Below are positions 23,611 through 34,697 of a DNA stretch of 64,000 nt, piece by piece. Position 1 is the stretch's first letter; each line of letters begins with the position of its first letter. A program made the translations under genes and the position numbers. Below the pieces are notes generated by a model that made no database searches, was not told the origin of the DNA, and saw nothing but the letters and a program-made list of their open reading frames with translations. The stretch is from Metellina segmentata (taxonomy: Eukaryota; Arthropoda; Arachnida; Araneae; Tetragnathidae): NCBI GenBank assembly GCA_947359465.1, contig OX375876.1, positions 121,763,444-121,827,443 on the forward strand, written 5' to 3'.

Positions 23611-24722
23611 GTTGAGGGTCAACAAGTTTCTTTTAAATTGTACACAGGAGCCCAAGTCAATGTGTGACCACTCCATGTTCTTGAAACTTTAAATTGTAAG
23701 CAAAAAGACCAATTAAACTCGACTGATGTGCTTTAATGTCATATGGTAATAATAAGTTGAAAACTATTGGGTCTAGAGATCTAGCTTGTTGTACTGACAA
23801 ACAAACTGATGTTATTCTTAAATTTATTGTCGTATATATAAAAGCCAAGCAAATTTTAGGTTTGCAAGCTTGTAAAAAAAAACTGCAGTTGGTTCAATTT
23901 ATTGATATAATTTATCTTGAATCTAAATTAAATGTCGTCCAGAGTTACCAAAATGTATTTATTGGGAAAACTTCCTGGGTAGCCTCATCATATTGAAGTA
24001 AAGCCAGATGTACCACCTGTTATCAATGCTCCTAGAAGAGTACCCCAATCTTTTCATAAAGAGTTAAGAACTACCATTTAGGAATTAGAACAAAAGGTAT
24101 TGTTTCTCAGGTAAACAAACCCACAGACTGGGTAAATAGTTTAGTTGTGGTCGAAAAGCCTAATTGTAAACTAAGAATATCTCTTGATCCCAGAAATCTT
24201 AATAAGGCAATAAAGCGTGAACATCGTGTAATTCCTTCTGCAGAAGAAATCATAAACAAATTAGAAGGAAAGCAATATTTCTCTGCATTAGATCTAAAAG
24301 AAGGATTCCGGCAAATACCACTAGATAATCCCAGTTCAGAATTGTGTACATTTAATTCTCCCTTTGGTAGATATAAGTTTAACAAGCTACCTTCTGGAAT
24401 TTGTTCTGCCCTCGAGGTCTTTCAGAAAAAGAATCAGAAATTATTTGGTGATATTAAGGGGGTAGAAATTTATTTTGACAATCTCATCATAGCAGGTAAA
24501 GATGAAAAATACCATGACAGAATTTTAATAGAGATTCTGGACAAAACAAATAATATTATGTTCAATCGTGATAAATTTCAGTTTAGTGTCCCTGAAGTAA
24601 AATACATGGGTTTCTTATTATCTAAGATGGGTATACAAACTGATCCAAGTCATGTTAGAGCCATTACTGAACTAGAACAACCTCTGTGTAAGGGTGACAT
24701 TAAAAGGTTACAGGTCATCTAA
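23611..24722 (+). pseudogene. Protease and reverse transcriptase of Gypsy element 2
   Basis: The protease remnant just after gag reads KLYTGAQVNV and then a stop; Tyr stands where the catalytic Asp of D-T-G should be. After several stops the RT resumes with KPDVPPVINAPRRVP (about 24000) and is open from 24147 to 24722. It shows LRISLDPRNLN, YFSALDLKEGFRQIPL, SPFGRYKFNKLPSGI and the catalytic box as YFDN (24471-24482), where family members have YxDD. Both the stops and the Asp-to-Asn change make it non-functional. Confidence 0.88.
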
Positions 24723-24880
24723 ATTTGTACCCAATGTATCTGCTGTTACTTTTCTTTTAAGAGGATTGTTAAAAAAAAAAAGATGTTGAATTTGAATGGA
24801 GTCATGAACAGGATAAAAGTTTTGAGAGTATTAAAAAGTTAATTAGTTTAACACAAGTTCTAAAAGTATTTAATGACGTA

Positions 24881-25255
24881 TTGCCTATTACTATCCTGTG
24901 TGATAGTTTTAAAGATGGTCTAGGAGCATGTTTGTTACAAGAGGGTAATCCAGTTTTTTTATTTGCATCTAGGAGCTTAACAGAAGCTGAAAAGAATGAT
25001 GCCCAAATAGAAAAGGAGTTGCTGGCAATTGTCTTTGCTTTTCAAAAATATCACAATTTGGTCTATGGTCCTAAGGTTGTTGTTGTAAGTGATCATAAAC
25101 CCTTGACTTTCATAGTCCATAAGCCAATAAGTAAAATTTCTTCTCGTTTACAAAGAATGCTTCTCAAACTATTAAAATATGATTTTACAGTAAAATATTT
25201 GCCAGGAATACAAATGTATACTGCCGACACTCTGTCAAGAGGAAAACAAAGATGA
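24881..25255 (+). pseudogene. RNase H of Gypsy element 2
   Basis: About 124 codons with the RT-type RNase H layout: ITILCDSFKDGLGACLLQ (first Asp), DAQIEKELLAIVFAF (Glu block), VVVSDHKPL (Asp block), ending TADTLSRG, the usual junction to integrase. The frame is separated from RT by frameshifts at 24720-24880, including an A-run near 24770. Confidence 0.87.
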
Positions 25256-25262
25256 CCCAGAA

Positions 25263-26393
25263 ATGATGAACATGGTTTATTCTGTATCTAGACTCTTGCC
25301 AATTCGTGAGAACAAATTTAAGCAATTTCAGAAAGCAACTGAGGAAGATAATTATTTAAAGTTAATATGTAAATACTTTAAAATTGGATGGCCTGAAAAG
25401 AAAAATGTACCAAACACCTTGAGGCATTACTACAAATTGAAAAATATTATTGTCTGTGTTGATGGACTGGTATTTTTAAATGACAAAATTGTCACTCCAA
25501 ATGTTCTTAGACAAGATATGTTAATGTTGATACATGAAGCCAGGAAATAGAGTCAGGGGGAATTAATGTACTGGCCAGGAATTAATCAAGACATTGAAAA
25601 TATCATTTCTAAGTGTAATGTATGTGAAAATTTTCCAAAATCACTATGTAAATAACCTCTTGTCCCACATGATGTACCAAACCGTCCGTTTGAGAGAGTC
25701 GGAGTAGATTTAATGTATTTTAATAACAGTGACTTTCTGATATTAATTGATTATTACTCAAAGTGGATTGAGTCGGTACCTATTCGAAATAAGACTACTA
25801 CAGAAATCATTCTCAAGTTAGAGGATATATTTTCCAAATTTGGAATTCCGGAAATTATTGTTTGCGACAATGTTTCCTTTAACAGCTATGAATTTAAAAA
25901 TTTTGGAAAGGGATGGGACATTGAAATTATATTCACTAGTCCTAATTATCCCCAAAGTAATGGAATGTTTGAGAAGGCAATTGGAATAACAAAGGCAATT
26001 TTTAAGAAAGCTTTCCAGGATAATCGTAGACCTTCAGTAGGATTATTAGAATATCGTAAGACACCCATTTCTGGATTAGGATTATCACCAGCCCAGCTAA
26101 TGTTTAATAGACGATTACGAACCAAGTTGCCCATTAGTAATAAACTTCTTAACCCTGAACTTTTTAAAGATGTCGATTTAAAATTGTTGAGAATGCAACA
26201 AAACCAGATGCACTATTACGATAGATCGAGTAAGAATTTGAAAGAACTTCAGCCTGGAGACAAAATCACAGTTCAGAACATAAAAACTAAATTATGGGAA
26301 CCCGCTACTGTTTGGTCTTTAACCAATAACCCCAGGTCATATAAGATTAGAACAAACTTTGGAAGAGTCTTAGTGAGAAACCGAAGTTTTTAA
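25263..26393 (+). pseudogene. Integrase of Gypsy element 2
   Basis: Two frames separated by stops (25263-25550 and 25713-26393). The zinc-binding segment can be traced through the break (MYWPGIN ... CNVCENFPKSLC). The catalytic core keeps recognisable Asp, Asp and Glu blocks (ILIDYYSKWIES; CDNVSFNSYEF; SNGMFEKAIG), followed by a C-terminal DNA-binding region (LQPGDKITVQ). It is not translatable as one protein in this copy. Confidence 0.87.
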
Positions 26394-26642
26394 GGTTAGC
26401 CAAGACCTCCCATCCATGTTACAATAGTATTCCCGATAATCTTCCAGATAATAAAGAAACATTTATTGATACGAGTATTGCGCAGTTATCTAATACTTTA
26501 ACTAAACCTCATGTTCGCCAATCAGGGCGTACTATAAGACGACCCAAGTATTTAAGTGATTATATATGTTATTGATTGTTTCTTGATTTTATGAAGTGTT
26601 TTATGTGTATCATTATTTACTACACAAGTAAAAAATGGAGGA

Positions 26643-26838
26643 TGTGATATGTTAACTGTAACCATAACTGCAAAAGTGTTGTTCTATAGAAATTTGAATT
26701 ATACAGTTTTTTTTATATGTAACCAAGAGCCCCCGTTAGGGTTTGTTCAATAAAGTTATGATTGTGAATTGTGGCTTTCATTTAAATACGATTATGAAAC
26801 TTGCTGAATAATTGACATAACCACAGGAGAATGAAACA
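26643..26838 (+). repeat. 3' LTR of Gypsy element 2
   Basis: 196 bp, aligned along its full length with 22456-22649 with about a dozen differences and a small indel; followed by the GTTGG duplicate. Confidence 0.88.
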
Positions 26839-27215
26839 GTTGGAAAAATTGACTTCTTTTTGGTAAAACTGGATCTTGTTGGCAAGGCCGATATTTCTTC
26901 TTGGCAACACTTATTTCTGGTTTGCATAATGTAATAACTGGATTTTAATTAGCAAGATTGGTTTCTTGTCAGTATAAAGTGATGACTCGTTTCTAATCGT
27001 CAATACTGCTTTCTTGTTTGCAATGTTATGACTGGTTTCTTATCTGAACGACTGGTTTTTCGTTTGCAATGTAATGACTGTTTTCTTGTTTTCAATGTAA
27101 AGACTGGTTTCTTGTTGGCAACACTGGTTTCTTGTTGGAAAGGCTACTATCTTGTTGGTAAGACTGTATCTTGTTGGCAAGACCGATTTGTTGTTTGCAA
27201 GAGCATATTGCCACC
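26839..27215 (+). repeat. Minisatellite, right part (about 20-bp unit)
   Basis: Continuation of the array at 22224-22455: variants of GACTGGTTTCTTGTTGGCAA repeated some 18 times with gaps and substitutions. Confidence 0.85.
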
Positions 27216-27239
27216 TGAATGCAAGAATAGGGTAACTCG

Positions 27240-28335
27240 ATTTCTTGGTTTTTGAGGTAACATGAAAAAGCAGTTTCCACATCAATGCATGAATCTACAC
27301 AACTGTCATGTGAAGATACGTATTGTTTTTCATTAGCCGATAAAAAACATGACCAAATTGATTTTACCTAATTCTTGAATTAAATTCTGTAGTATCCCAG
27401 CTTTGATAATTTAAGCTCAACTCTCAACTCGGCATACACATTTTTCGAGAAACCTAGTTCTTCCTTTCACGTCCCTTTTTGGCAACTTCCCTGACAAAAT
27501 TCAAAACGCTCCAGAGACAAAACTAATCTATAGAACTCCTTCAAGTATATTCACCAGGTGACAGCTCGTACTTTAATCACAGACACGTTTCATATTCAGT
27601 GCACGCACGCACTTACCCAGCGAAAGCATTACACTGCTTCTCCCTACTAGTTTTTAATCATTATTTTGCACATTTTGGACTTTTTAAGAAAAATGAAATT
27701 TTGGATGTATTTCTTCGAAATCCTATTTTCTACTGCTAACGGAGGAAACTTTTCCCTTGGTGAAAGTTCCCTGGTGAAACTGAGCAAAATTATGTAGTTT
27801 ATGTAAAGTGGCTCGCATTTAAAGTAGAAGTGAAAGGGAGCTTTTGAATGTTTTAAACTTTTTTTAAAGAGCGTGGAAAATCATTTTCTGTTGAAAATTT
27901 ACGCATTTTTTGTCTCCTTTTCAACTCTAGACTGATGAAACAAAAGCCTTCCAGTTTGCAATAGCGAACTAAAAATATTCAGTTTATATTTTTCCGTACG
28001 AAATATTCGCTTTCAATATGACACAGGCCTTCTCAGAAAGTGTTTCTTGTTTCCCTAATAGCCCATTTTTATTCCTGGTTTGATAATTTTAAGACGACTT
28101 GGATGCGTTTTTTGAATGAAAGGCTGAAACGTTATCTGAGTGAATAAAAATGTTTCTTTATTAATAATTCAGCAGACTTAAGCACCTTGGTTAAGAACAT
28201 TATATTGGATTTTCTCGAAAAGGGGTATTTTGTTGGATTTTTTCACTTAACACCTTCGCTGCCGGTCACGTTAGGATGAATTCATAGTTATTGCCCCACC
28301 GGAGAAATCGGTTTTTCCCAGAAGGGGACTTACTC
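27240..28335. other. No gene recognised
   Basis: AT-rich, no repeat or motif recognised. Confidence 0.4.
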
Positions 28336-28339
28336 TTTA

Positions 28340-28500
28340 TCTATATAAATAAGAATGGAGTGTTTGTTTGTACATTGAATATTTTCGACCCATTTCAAGT
28401 TTTCTATCCGTTTTGGACCTTTCTGATGCCAAATCCGCCTCTTGCGCGTTTGGTGTCTATCTGTCCATCTGTCTGTCTGTATGTATGTATGTATGTGCCC
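28340..28500 (+). repeat. Helitron-like 5' end candidate with a tetranucleotide microsatellite
   Basis: TCTATATAAATAAGAATGGA resembles the TC-plus-AT-rich start seen in Helitrons, and the CTGT/ATGT microsatellite (about 28457-28497) follows. No matching 3' hairpin end was found, so this may be a truncated copy or an unrelated repeat. Confidence 0.35.
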
Positions 28501-29550
28501 TATACACGTCCACACGGTTTAATATATTTTCAAGGATGATTGAATACAGTGAGTACTTATATTCATTTAGTGAGTGATATTGGTTGCGAAAGTCTCTATG
28601 TCCGTCTTTCTGTTCTATGTTCGATTTTGTGTTTGTGTGTTTGGGCAAGCATCATAGGAATTTTATTCCAGATATTTGATTGAAATGTGTTTTATTGTAT
28701 ACACTATCTACTAGTTTAGTGAATGCAATATTAAACATTTCTTTATTTTTATATTTAGATGAGTTTTATGCTAAAACACCTGAGTAAGTATACTTAAATC
28801 AACCATTATTTGGTAGTTTTTGAAAAATTGGAATGCATATTGAGTATTACGATTACTTGTATTTGCTTTACCAGTACTGCTGAAAAACGTATTATTTTTC
28901 AAAAAATCATTTTTTATGGAATATCAGCATTGATACTCCATTTATTTCGAGTCTTCTTTTTGTTCTTAGCGCAATGTAAACGAATTCCGAATGTTTGGGC
29001 CAGACGATATTTTTCAACTAACGGGAATAAAACGGAAACTCGTAACGCTATAAATTCAAAACCACATACCTTTACAACTAGCTTTTAACCTTTATTCCAC
29101 GCCAATACCAGCAGACTCACCAAACATATAATGCCGATAAAGCGGATAATAAATGTGGAGGAGCAGCTGTTCCTGGGCGAACGCATGACTGGCTACTGAG
29201 ACATCACTCCATATAACGCTCTGGCGCGTGATCGGTTCTTTTGAGTAGAATCTACATCACGCGCTGGCGCGAGATTGGCAGCGCACGTGTTAAATCAATT
29301 TTTGCTATTTTTTAAAGATTAAAAGACTATTTTTGCGTGAATTTCCTTAGAACATCATTGTTCAGTCGTATTCATGTTCAAACTACGGTTCGTTTACTAC
29401 CAACTTTTTGTAGGGGTATCTTTATCAAAAATCTCTTTAGAAAAGTGTAAAAACTGATCATTATAATCACAAATTTTAGAGAAAGGTGAAAATCAAACAT
29501 TTCAAAACATCATTTTCAGTTTTCTCAGTTATTTCTATAGTTTTTTTTTC
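28501..29550. other. No gene recognised
   Basis: AT-rich with a 92-codon frame at 28810-29088 of no recognisable family. A short duplication of CTGGCGCG occurs near 29221-29270. Confidence 0.35.
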
Positions 29551-29552
29551 AG

Positions 29553-29775
29553 TTGGTTGTTTAGAGTTTTATGGCTCAAGGGCCATATTTGGCCATACTG
29601 CGCCAAACAAAAGACTTACAATATCAAGAAATGGACATACACACTCGAAGATTTACTGACACAGAAGAAAGAAGTAAACCTAAGGAGAAATGCACCTGAC
29701 AGGAATCAGATCTGAACCACCGACAAATCGCAAGCTGCTAGCGCAGTGTTCATACCCACTGACCCCCGACGGACC
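29553..29775 (-). mobile_element. SINE-like repeat (family 3)
   Basis: Shares GGGCCATATTTGGCCATA, TGCGCCAAACA, GACACAGAAGAAAGA and flanking blocks with copies at 39890-40030 and 48867-48990. On the minus strand its end near 29770-29700 looks tRNA-like: an arm with CACTGCGCTAGCAGCTTGCG followed by a box B-like GGTTCAGATCTG. A tRNA-derived origin is therefore likely but not proven. Confidence 0.5.
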
Positions 29776-29999
29776 CCTATGTTTTATGAAAACATTTCAT
29801 CGATCAATTTAAATTGCAAATGCCGTCATCTATGTAAACTTTTCTACATCCAAACATCTTATCAACTCAGATCCCTGGTTTAATCTATCCTTTTGGTATC
29901 TTCTGATGGAAGTAAAATTGCTATCATAGTTTAATCCAATTCATGGAAGAAAATAAACTGCACAATGTTTTTTTGTATATATTTGATGGACTTCGGGAA

Positions 30000-30230
30000 T
30001 AAGAAGATTGACTAAGTGTGTGACGTCATAGTATGCAACTGACATACACTATATAAGATCATGTTCTTATTTAGTCTTTTTAGAGCTTAGGGTGTTAGGG
30101 AGCTATGTTGTTTAGCTCTGATACTCACTACGATATAAATTATGTTATGTTCTCTTAGCAAGTAGCTAAAGGTTTTAAATCATTAAATAAATTATGTATT
30201 TTAAATACGTATTCTTTTTTTAAGTTCTCT
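30000..30230 (+). promoter_or_regulatory. LTR-like promoter segment
   Basis: A possible cAMP-response-like TGACGTCA (about 30021) and a TATA box CTATATAAG (about 30049) precede a T-rich start region and AATAAA (about 30186). This order resembles a solo LTR or a core promoter with a polyadenylation signal. No matching second LTR or clean target duplication was found. Confidence 0.3.
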
Positions 30231-30667
30231 GCAAATAGACCTCAACAAAGCCAAGAATATTTCCATTCTAACACTCCTACCAGTTACAAAGTGACTCAAG
30301 GAGTCCCTCTGCAGAAACTGGTTGACTAAAGCGCTTGATTTCGAGTTTGAATCTTGTATGAGCCAAAATCGAGTTAGCTGCGTGAAGTTTGCGGATTTCT
30401 TTAAGACGATAGATAAATTCCAAGCCAGCTTTCCAAAGATTTCCAGGAAGGAACGTTTTCTTATCTCAATTCGCGGTTGGTGCGATGGGACACCTCATTA
30501 ATTGTGCCACTGTGAATGAGGCGTTTTCTCAAACTAATGCTTGAAATAGAAGCTGGTTTTGAGATAGAAAAAAACAGGTCAACACAGCATCTCATTGCCT
30601 TTACCAACTGATTGCCATTCTGGAAATGTGCTTAAAATACCTCAATCATGTAGGTAGTTGAATTATG

Positions 30668-30855
30668 GCCAAGTTAACAACACATCGATCTATTGAAGAC
30701 CGTCCGGTATGAATCCAGAAGAGAAAGATCCGACAACAACACAAAGTTCTTCTGAACAACGGTCAGTTGACGAGGTCAACACCAGAACTGACACCCCTAT
30801 CTCCAAAACTTCCACACCAAGACAACGTGAGGGTGATTACGGCCACGACAGGTGT
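30668..30855 (-). mobile_element. SINE family 2, partial
   Basis: Antisense body of family 2: GAAGACCGTCC, GAACAACGGTCAG..., CACACCAAGACAACGTG and TACGGCCACGACAG match the blocks in fuller copies. It lacks the tRNA-like head and abuts another copy in the same orientation. Confidence 0.6.
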
Positions 30856-30856
30856 T

Positions 30857-31205
30857 TAGGTCGTTGAATTTACGTCGCACTAAAGCAACACAACCAGAAA
30901 TTGGCGACGGTCTGGGATCAATTCCGCACTGAAAGATTCGGGGTAAGGTAAGGCAATTTTAATTTCCCTCGTAATTTTGAATCACGGTCAGATGACATGA
31001 AGATGTTGACATCGAAGTACTCCACTCTCCAAGCAACCGCACCACTATAACTAAAGGATAATCAAGGTCAAGACAGATTTAACTTGCATCAGCCTCCTCG
31101 TACACGACGGTGTTTGGTTGGATTTAGTTTCGAACTCGCAAGCCTCCGGTTGCTTATCCGTGACTCCACCACCTGTACTACTGTTGTCCGGCTCGCTCTT
31201 AAAAA
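30857..31205 (-). mobile_element. SINE family 2, near full length
   Basis: Reads from a 3' end at the left (CGTCGCACTAAAGCAACACA) through the body (GGCGACGGTCTGGGATC, TTTTGAATCACGGTCAGATGA, CAGATTTAACTTGCATCAGCC) to a tRNA-like head on the right (box B complement TTTCGAACTCGCAAG). It lies directly behind the partial copy, giving a tandem pair. Confidence 0.65.
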
Positions 31206-31209
31206 AGCA

Positions 31210-31533
31210 TTACTAAATACGGGTATTGAGAATTTCCGTCGGTAATGTGACTAATATAAGACAATCGTTAACCCCAATGGTATTGTTTCCGCTAGCAATC
31301 CTTTTGATATAACAGCGCATTCTGGCGGTGAAATAAATCATCACTTAGTATAACAAAAGAATTGAAGGAAATAACAACTATCTAAGCTCCGCTGATTCGG
31401 CGAGAGGTTCTTAATGTGTAATGTCTTTCTATTACAAAAAAAAAAAAATGTCGGTCTTTTTCAATTTTATTCGCTTTGTGATTCGTAGATAGCGAGTGAC
31501 GTAGTGTGATAAACAGTTATATTTTAAAATTAA
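31210..31533. other. No gene recognised
   Basis: AT-rich spacer with an A-run near 31437-31448. Confidence 0.35.
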
Positions 31534-33576
31534 TCTATATATATATAAAATTCAAATACCACTCACTCACTCACTGATTCATCACTGTATCTCAAGAACT
31601 ACAAGTCCTAGGAAGCTGAAATTTTGCAGGGTGATTCTTCTTATACCGTAGGGGTACACTAAGAAAGGATTTAGAAAAATTCGAATCCTAAGAGGCCTAA
31701 AATTGACCTAAGGCCTAAGCCAAAAGCAATTTGAAATCGCCATAGAAATAACATTGAGTATAAAACGATTGCTATACGCATCTCAGATTGTTTTACCAGT
31801 GTTGATCGAAAAATAAATTAAATTATAATATTCATGTTTGAACTGAATTTTTACATCTTTCCCTGATGAAAATAATATATATAAATATTTGATTGATGAA
31901 GAAAGAATATTTAGAACATTTAATTTTATATTTACTTAAATTTTATTATGGAGCACGAATAGGCCAAACGATCAACTCATTGATCATAAAATCTTAATTT
32001 TGCTACTCGGTATCTGGCAACCTCAGAATTAATGTTTAATTTTTTAATTTGATTTATAGTTGCTTTATTGGGTATTTGAGTTGAAAACGAGATGGTTGCG
32101 GTCACAGTTGGGGATTCCCAAGTATTATAAATATGTGTTCTTTTTGCTTATAAATCATTGTCTTTATCAATATTGTTCAAGTTTTTTGTCGAATTGTTTT
32201 ACTTTAGAATATATTCAGGAAATCAGACTTCAACATACTAGAACAGATTTTTTTTACAGAATTCTGCCTTTTTTAAGTATTGGAATTTTGTTTCTGTTTG
32301 CTTATGTGTTCCGGTATATTACCTATTCCAGACATATTATTTAAGAGTTGGATTTTATTTATTTATTTCCTGCAAAATATCACTAGACATGAGTAATTTC
32401 ATGGTGGTATATGTATATTTCCACCAACTTTCTTTAAATCTTTGGTTGAATACGTAATAGTGTGTAGGTAAAAAAAATAAATAAAATTTACAAATCAAAA
32501 TATATTTAAGTGTAAATTTATTATTTTAAAATGACATGAAAAATTTCAAAAATAACTTTAAAATAAGATGGGTTACGTTAATTTAAAACTGGTTGTCATA
32601 CTATGTAGTTCAAAATATATTTCAACATTTTGGTTTAGCTTTTCATTGAAAGACGATTAAATAAACTAAATTTCATTTGTTTTTCGTGTTTCATGGGCGT
32701 TATTGAAAGCTTACGCCATAGTCAAGTAACTACATCTATCATTCTAAATAGATACGTGCTTTCCATTTAGGAACCAAATTTCTGATCTTAAAAAGTACCA
32801 TAAGGGTTCAATTTAAAACTGTATGTGTGTTGGAGAAACGGGAATTTTGAACAAGACTTAGTTGATCTTGGAATAATATCACACTAAGTAATTTTGAAAA
32901 ATTGAAATTTTATGTCTTAAGAGACAGAAAGTCGAGGTTGATTGCTCTATTTATTGAAGCTGTTCTTACACAACTTAGATGCATGTGAATCGTTCGTTGA
33001 AAGTGATTTTCTTTTTGTAAATTGTTATCGATTGGGTTTAATTTGTCTACTCTGGTGACATGTATTTCAAATAAAATCTCTATTATTACACATGTCACTG
33101 AATGGAATTTTCTGGAAAAGTGCATTTGTTTCAAGTTAAATAAGTAACGAATGCTGTAAAAATTTAATTTACTATCTTCTCATATTGATGATGAAATTCG
33201 AAAATATCGCTTTCTAGATGAAAGAATGCCGCAATGAAAACATATTCATAGGAAAACTAAGTGCAAGACAATCCACCGAAAATTCGTCATTTTTACTGAA
33301 ATTGAATGCACGGGAATATGCACGGGAACTCGAAAACTTAAAATCAATTTCAGCAGAAGTGTGAAGAATATGAAATGGATTATATGGTTGGATACAACAT
33401 ATATACATATTTGCTTCCGAGGAAAACTGTAGAAGCGACGGAGAAGTTAAATTGTTAATAAATGTTTTTCCCCGTACACTTAAATGATGCTAACATTCTT
33501 TTATGAAAAATAATTGAAGACTTTTCAATCAACATATTATTAATTCAACCCGAGCAAAGCCGGGTATTTCTGCTAG
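31534..33576 (+). mobile_element. Non-autonomous Helitron-like element
   Basis: The left end TCTATATATATATAAAA starts with TC after A. The right end is a GC hairpin (CCCGAGCAAAGCCGGG) followed by TATTTCTG and the terminal CTAG, then T. This combination (TC start, 3' hairpin, CTRR end, no terminal inverted repeats, A/T target) defines Helitrons. The interior is AT-rich with no Rep-helicase; a 94-codon frame at 32060-32344 is not recognised. A related 3' end lies on the minus strand at 51616-51790. Confidence 0.7.
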
Positions 33577-33839
33577 TTCATTCATAAAATTAGAGAGTAC
33601 GCGCTAGAAAGTTTGTAATGTTTTCAGAAGGCCAATTCGGTCGCCGTTTCTATAGCAACAGTCGAATATGAAAATCTTGAACAGTACTATTACAACACGG
33701 ATCAGTTAAAACATTCATAATTATGAGATTTCCTCTGAATTTTAACAATATGTTATTTATTTAACAATTTACTTTTTATGTGGAAATGAGATGTTTTGTT
33801 CTTGATATTTTAAAAAACATTTTGTTTTTATTTACCGTA

Positions 33840-34421
33840 TGTTTCCGTGTATAAGCCGAGAATTTTTGGACGCTGTATAAGGGTTTAGTAAGACCGCATC
33901 TAGAATATGCTGTACAATTCTGGACTCCATATATGAGAAAGGATGTAGAATTAATTGAAAGGGTCCAGCACAGAGCTACAAAAATAATAAAGGGGATTGC
34001 AAATCTCGACTATAATAAACGTTTAAGTAAGCTAAACATGTATACACTGGAAAGAAGAAGAAGGAGGGGGGATTTGATTCAGCTTTTCAAGTTGGTAAAA
34101 CAAGGGGACACAGAGGGCTTAAATTTCAATAGGGATAACAGAACAAGAGCCATGGGTATAAATTGAATAAGACACATTTTAATCGGGTTTTAAGGAAAAT
34201 CTACTATTTTAATAGGGTAATAGACAATTGGAACGCGTTGCCAGAAAATATAGTTAATTCAAAGGGAGTGTACGAATTTAAGATACAATTGGATAGTCAG
34301 TGGGAATCGGGGAATTCATAAACAAAGTACCAGCCTTGTTGGGCTTGAGCCTGTAGCGGGTCGTCAATATTTGTATTTGTATTTGTAAAGCTAAAGTACG
34401 GGAGTCAGCTTATATACGGAT
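33840..34421. mobile_element. TIR-flanked repeat containing a LINE fragment
   Basis: TTCCGTGTATAAGCCGA (about 33843-33859) and its approximate reverse complement TCAGCTTATATACGGA (about 34405-34420) flank the CR1-like LINE piece. The pair suggests a small inverted-repeat element split by the LINE. Target duplications were not identified. Confidence 0.4.
33873..34387 (+). pseudogene. 3' end of a CR1-like LINE (reverse transcriptase C-terminus)
   Basis: Begins inside the RT with LYKGLVRPHLEYAVQFWTP, followed by IERVQHRATKIIKG, LNMYTLERRRRRGDLI and, in a shifted frame after about 34150, NRVIDNWNALPENIV and YEFKIQLD. This is the C-terminal thumb region typical of the CR1/L2 group. The copy is 5'-truncated and frameshifted. 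It ends in a TATTTG microsatellite (34367-34387), a repeat tail as expected for target-primed reverse transcription. Confidence 0.82.
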
Positions 34422-34604
34422 CTGCTAATCTTTCATAAAGGTAGGTAATTTTCCGTTATTCGGGCACATGCGATAGATATCGCAATGGGAAGGGAAGAGA
34501 ACCTTCAATTAAAGTTCTACTAGAGGTCCGGAATCAATCCAGCAGCGATCAAATTGTGGATGAATTGTGAAGCAACCCCCTCCCCTTCATTGTTGAAAAG
34601 TATA

Positions 34605-34664
34605 GTTCGCGAAGGTTGAGCGGGGTTTGACGAGCGACAACGAGCAGGGGGAGCCCCCTAGTGT
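34605..34664 (+). mobile_element. Possible Helitron 3' end
   Basis: AGGGGGAGCCCCCTAG forms a GC hairpin that ends in CTAG, resembling a Helitron terminus, and is preceded by GACGAGCGACAACGAGC. The spacing between hairpin and CTAG is shorter than usual and no 5' end was found. Confidence 0.3.
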
Positions 34665-34697
34665 ATTAAATGATGATTTTACTCAAGAGTGAGTTAA

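Larger units (their letters stand above)
22456..26838 (+). mobile_element. Degenerate Ty3/Gypsy element inside the minisatellite
   Basis: LTRs at 22456-22649 and 26643-26838 differ at about a dozen positions, and GTTGG is duplicated on both sides (22451-22455 and 26839-26843). Immediately after the 5' LTR TGGTGGCAGGTCCC is a primer-binding-site candidate; a purine tract (AAAAAATGGAGGA) precedes the 3' LTR. Gag, protease, RT, RNase H and integrase are all recognisable in the Ty3/Gypsy order, but stops and catalytic substitutions show that it is dead. The divergent LTRs make it clearly older than the 5.2-kb element. Confidence 0.92.
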
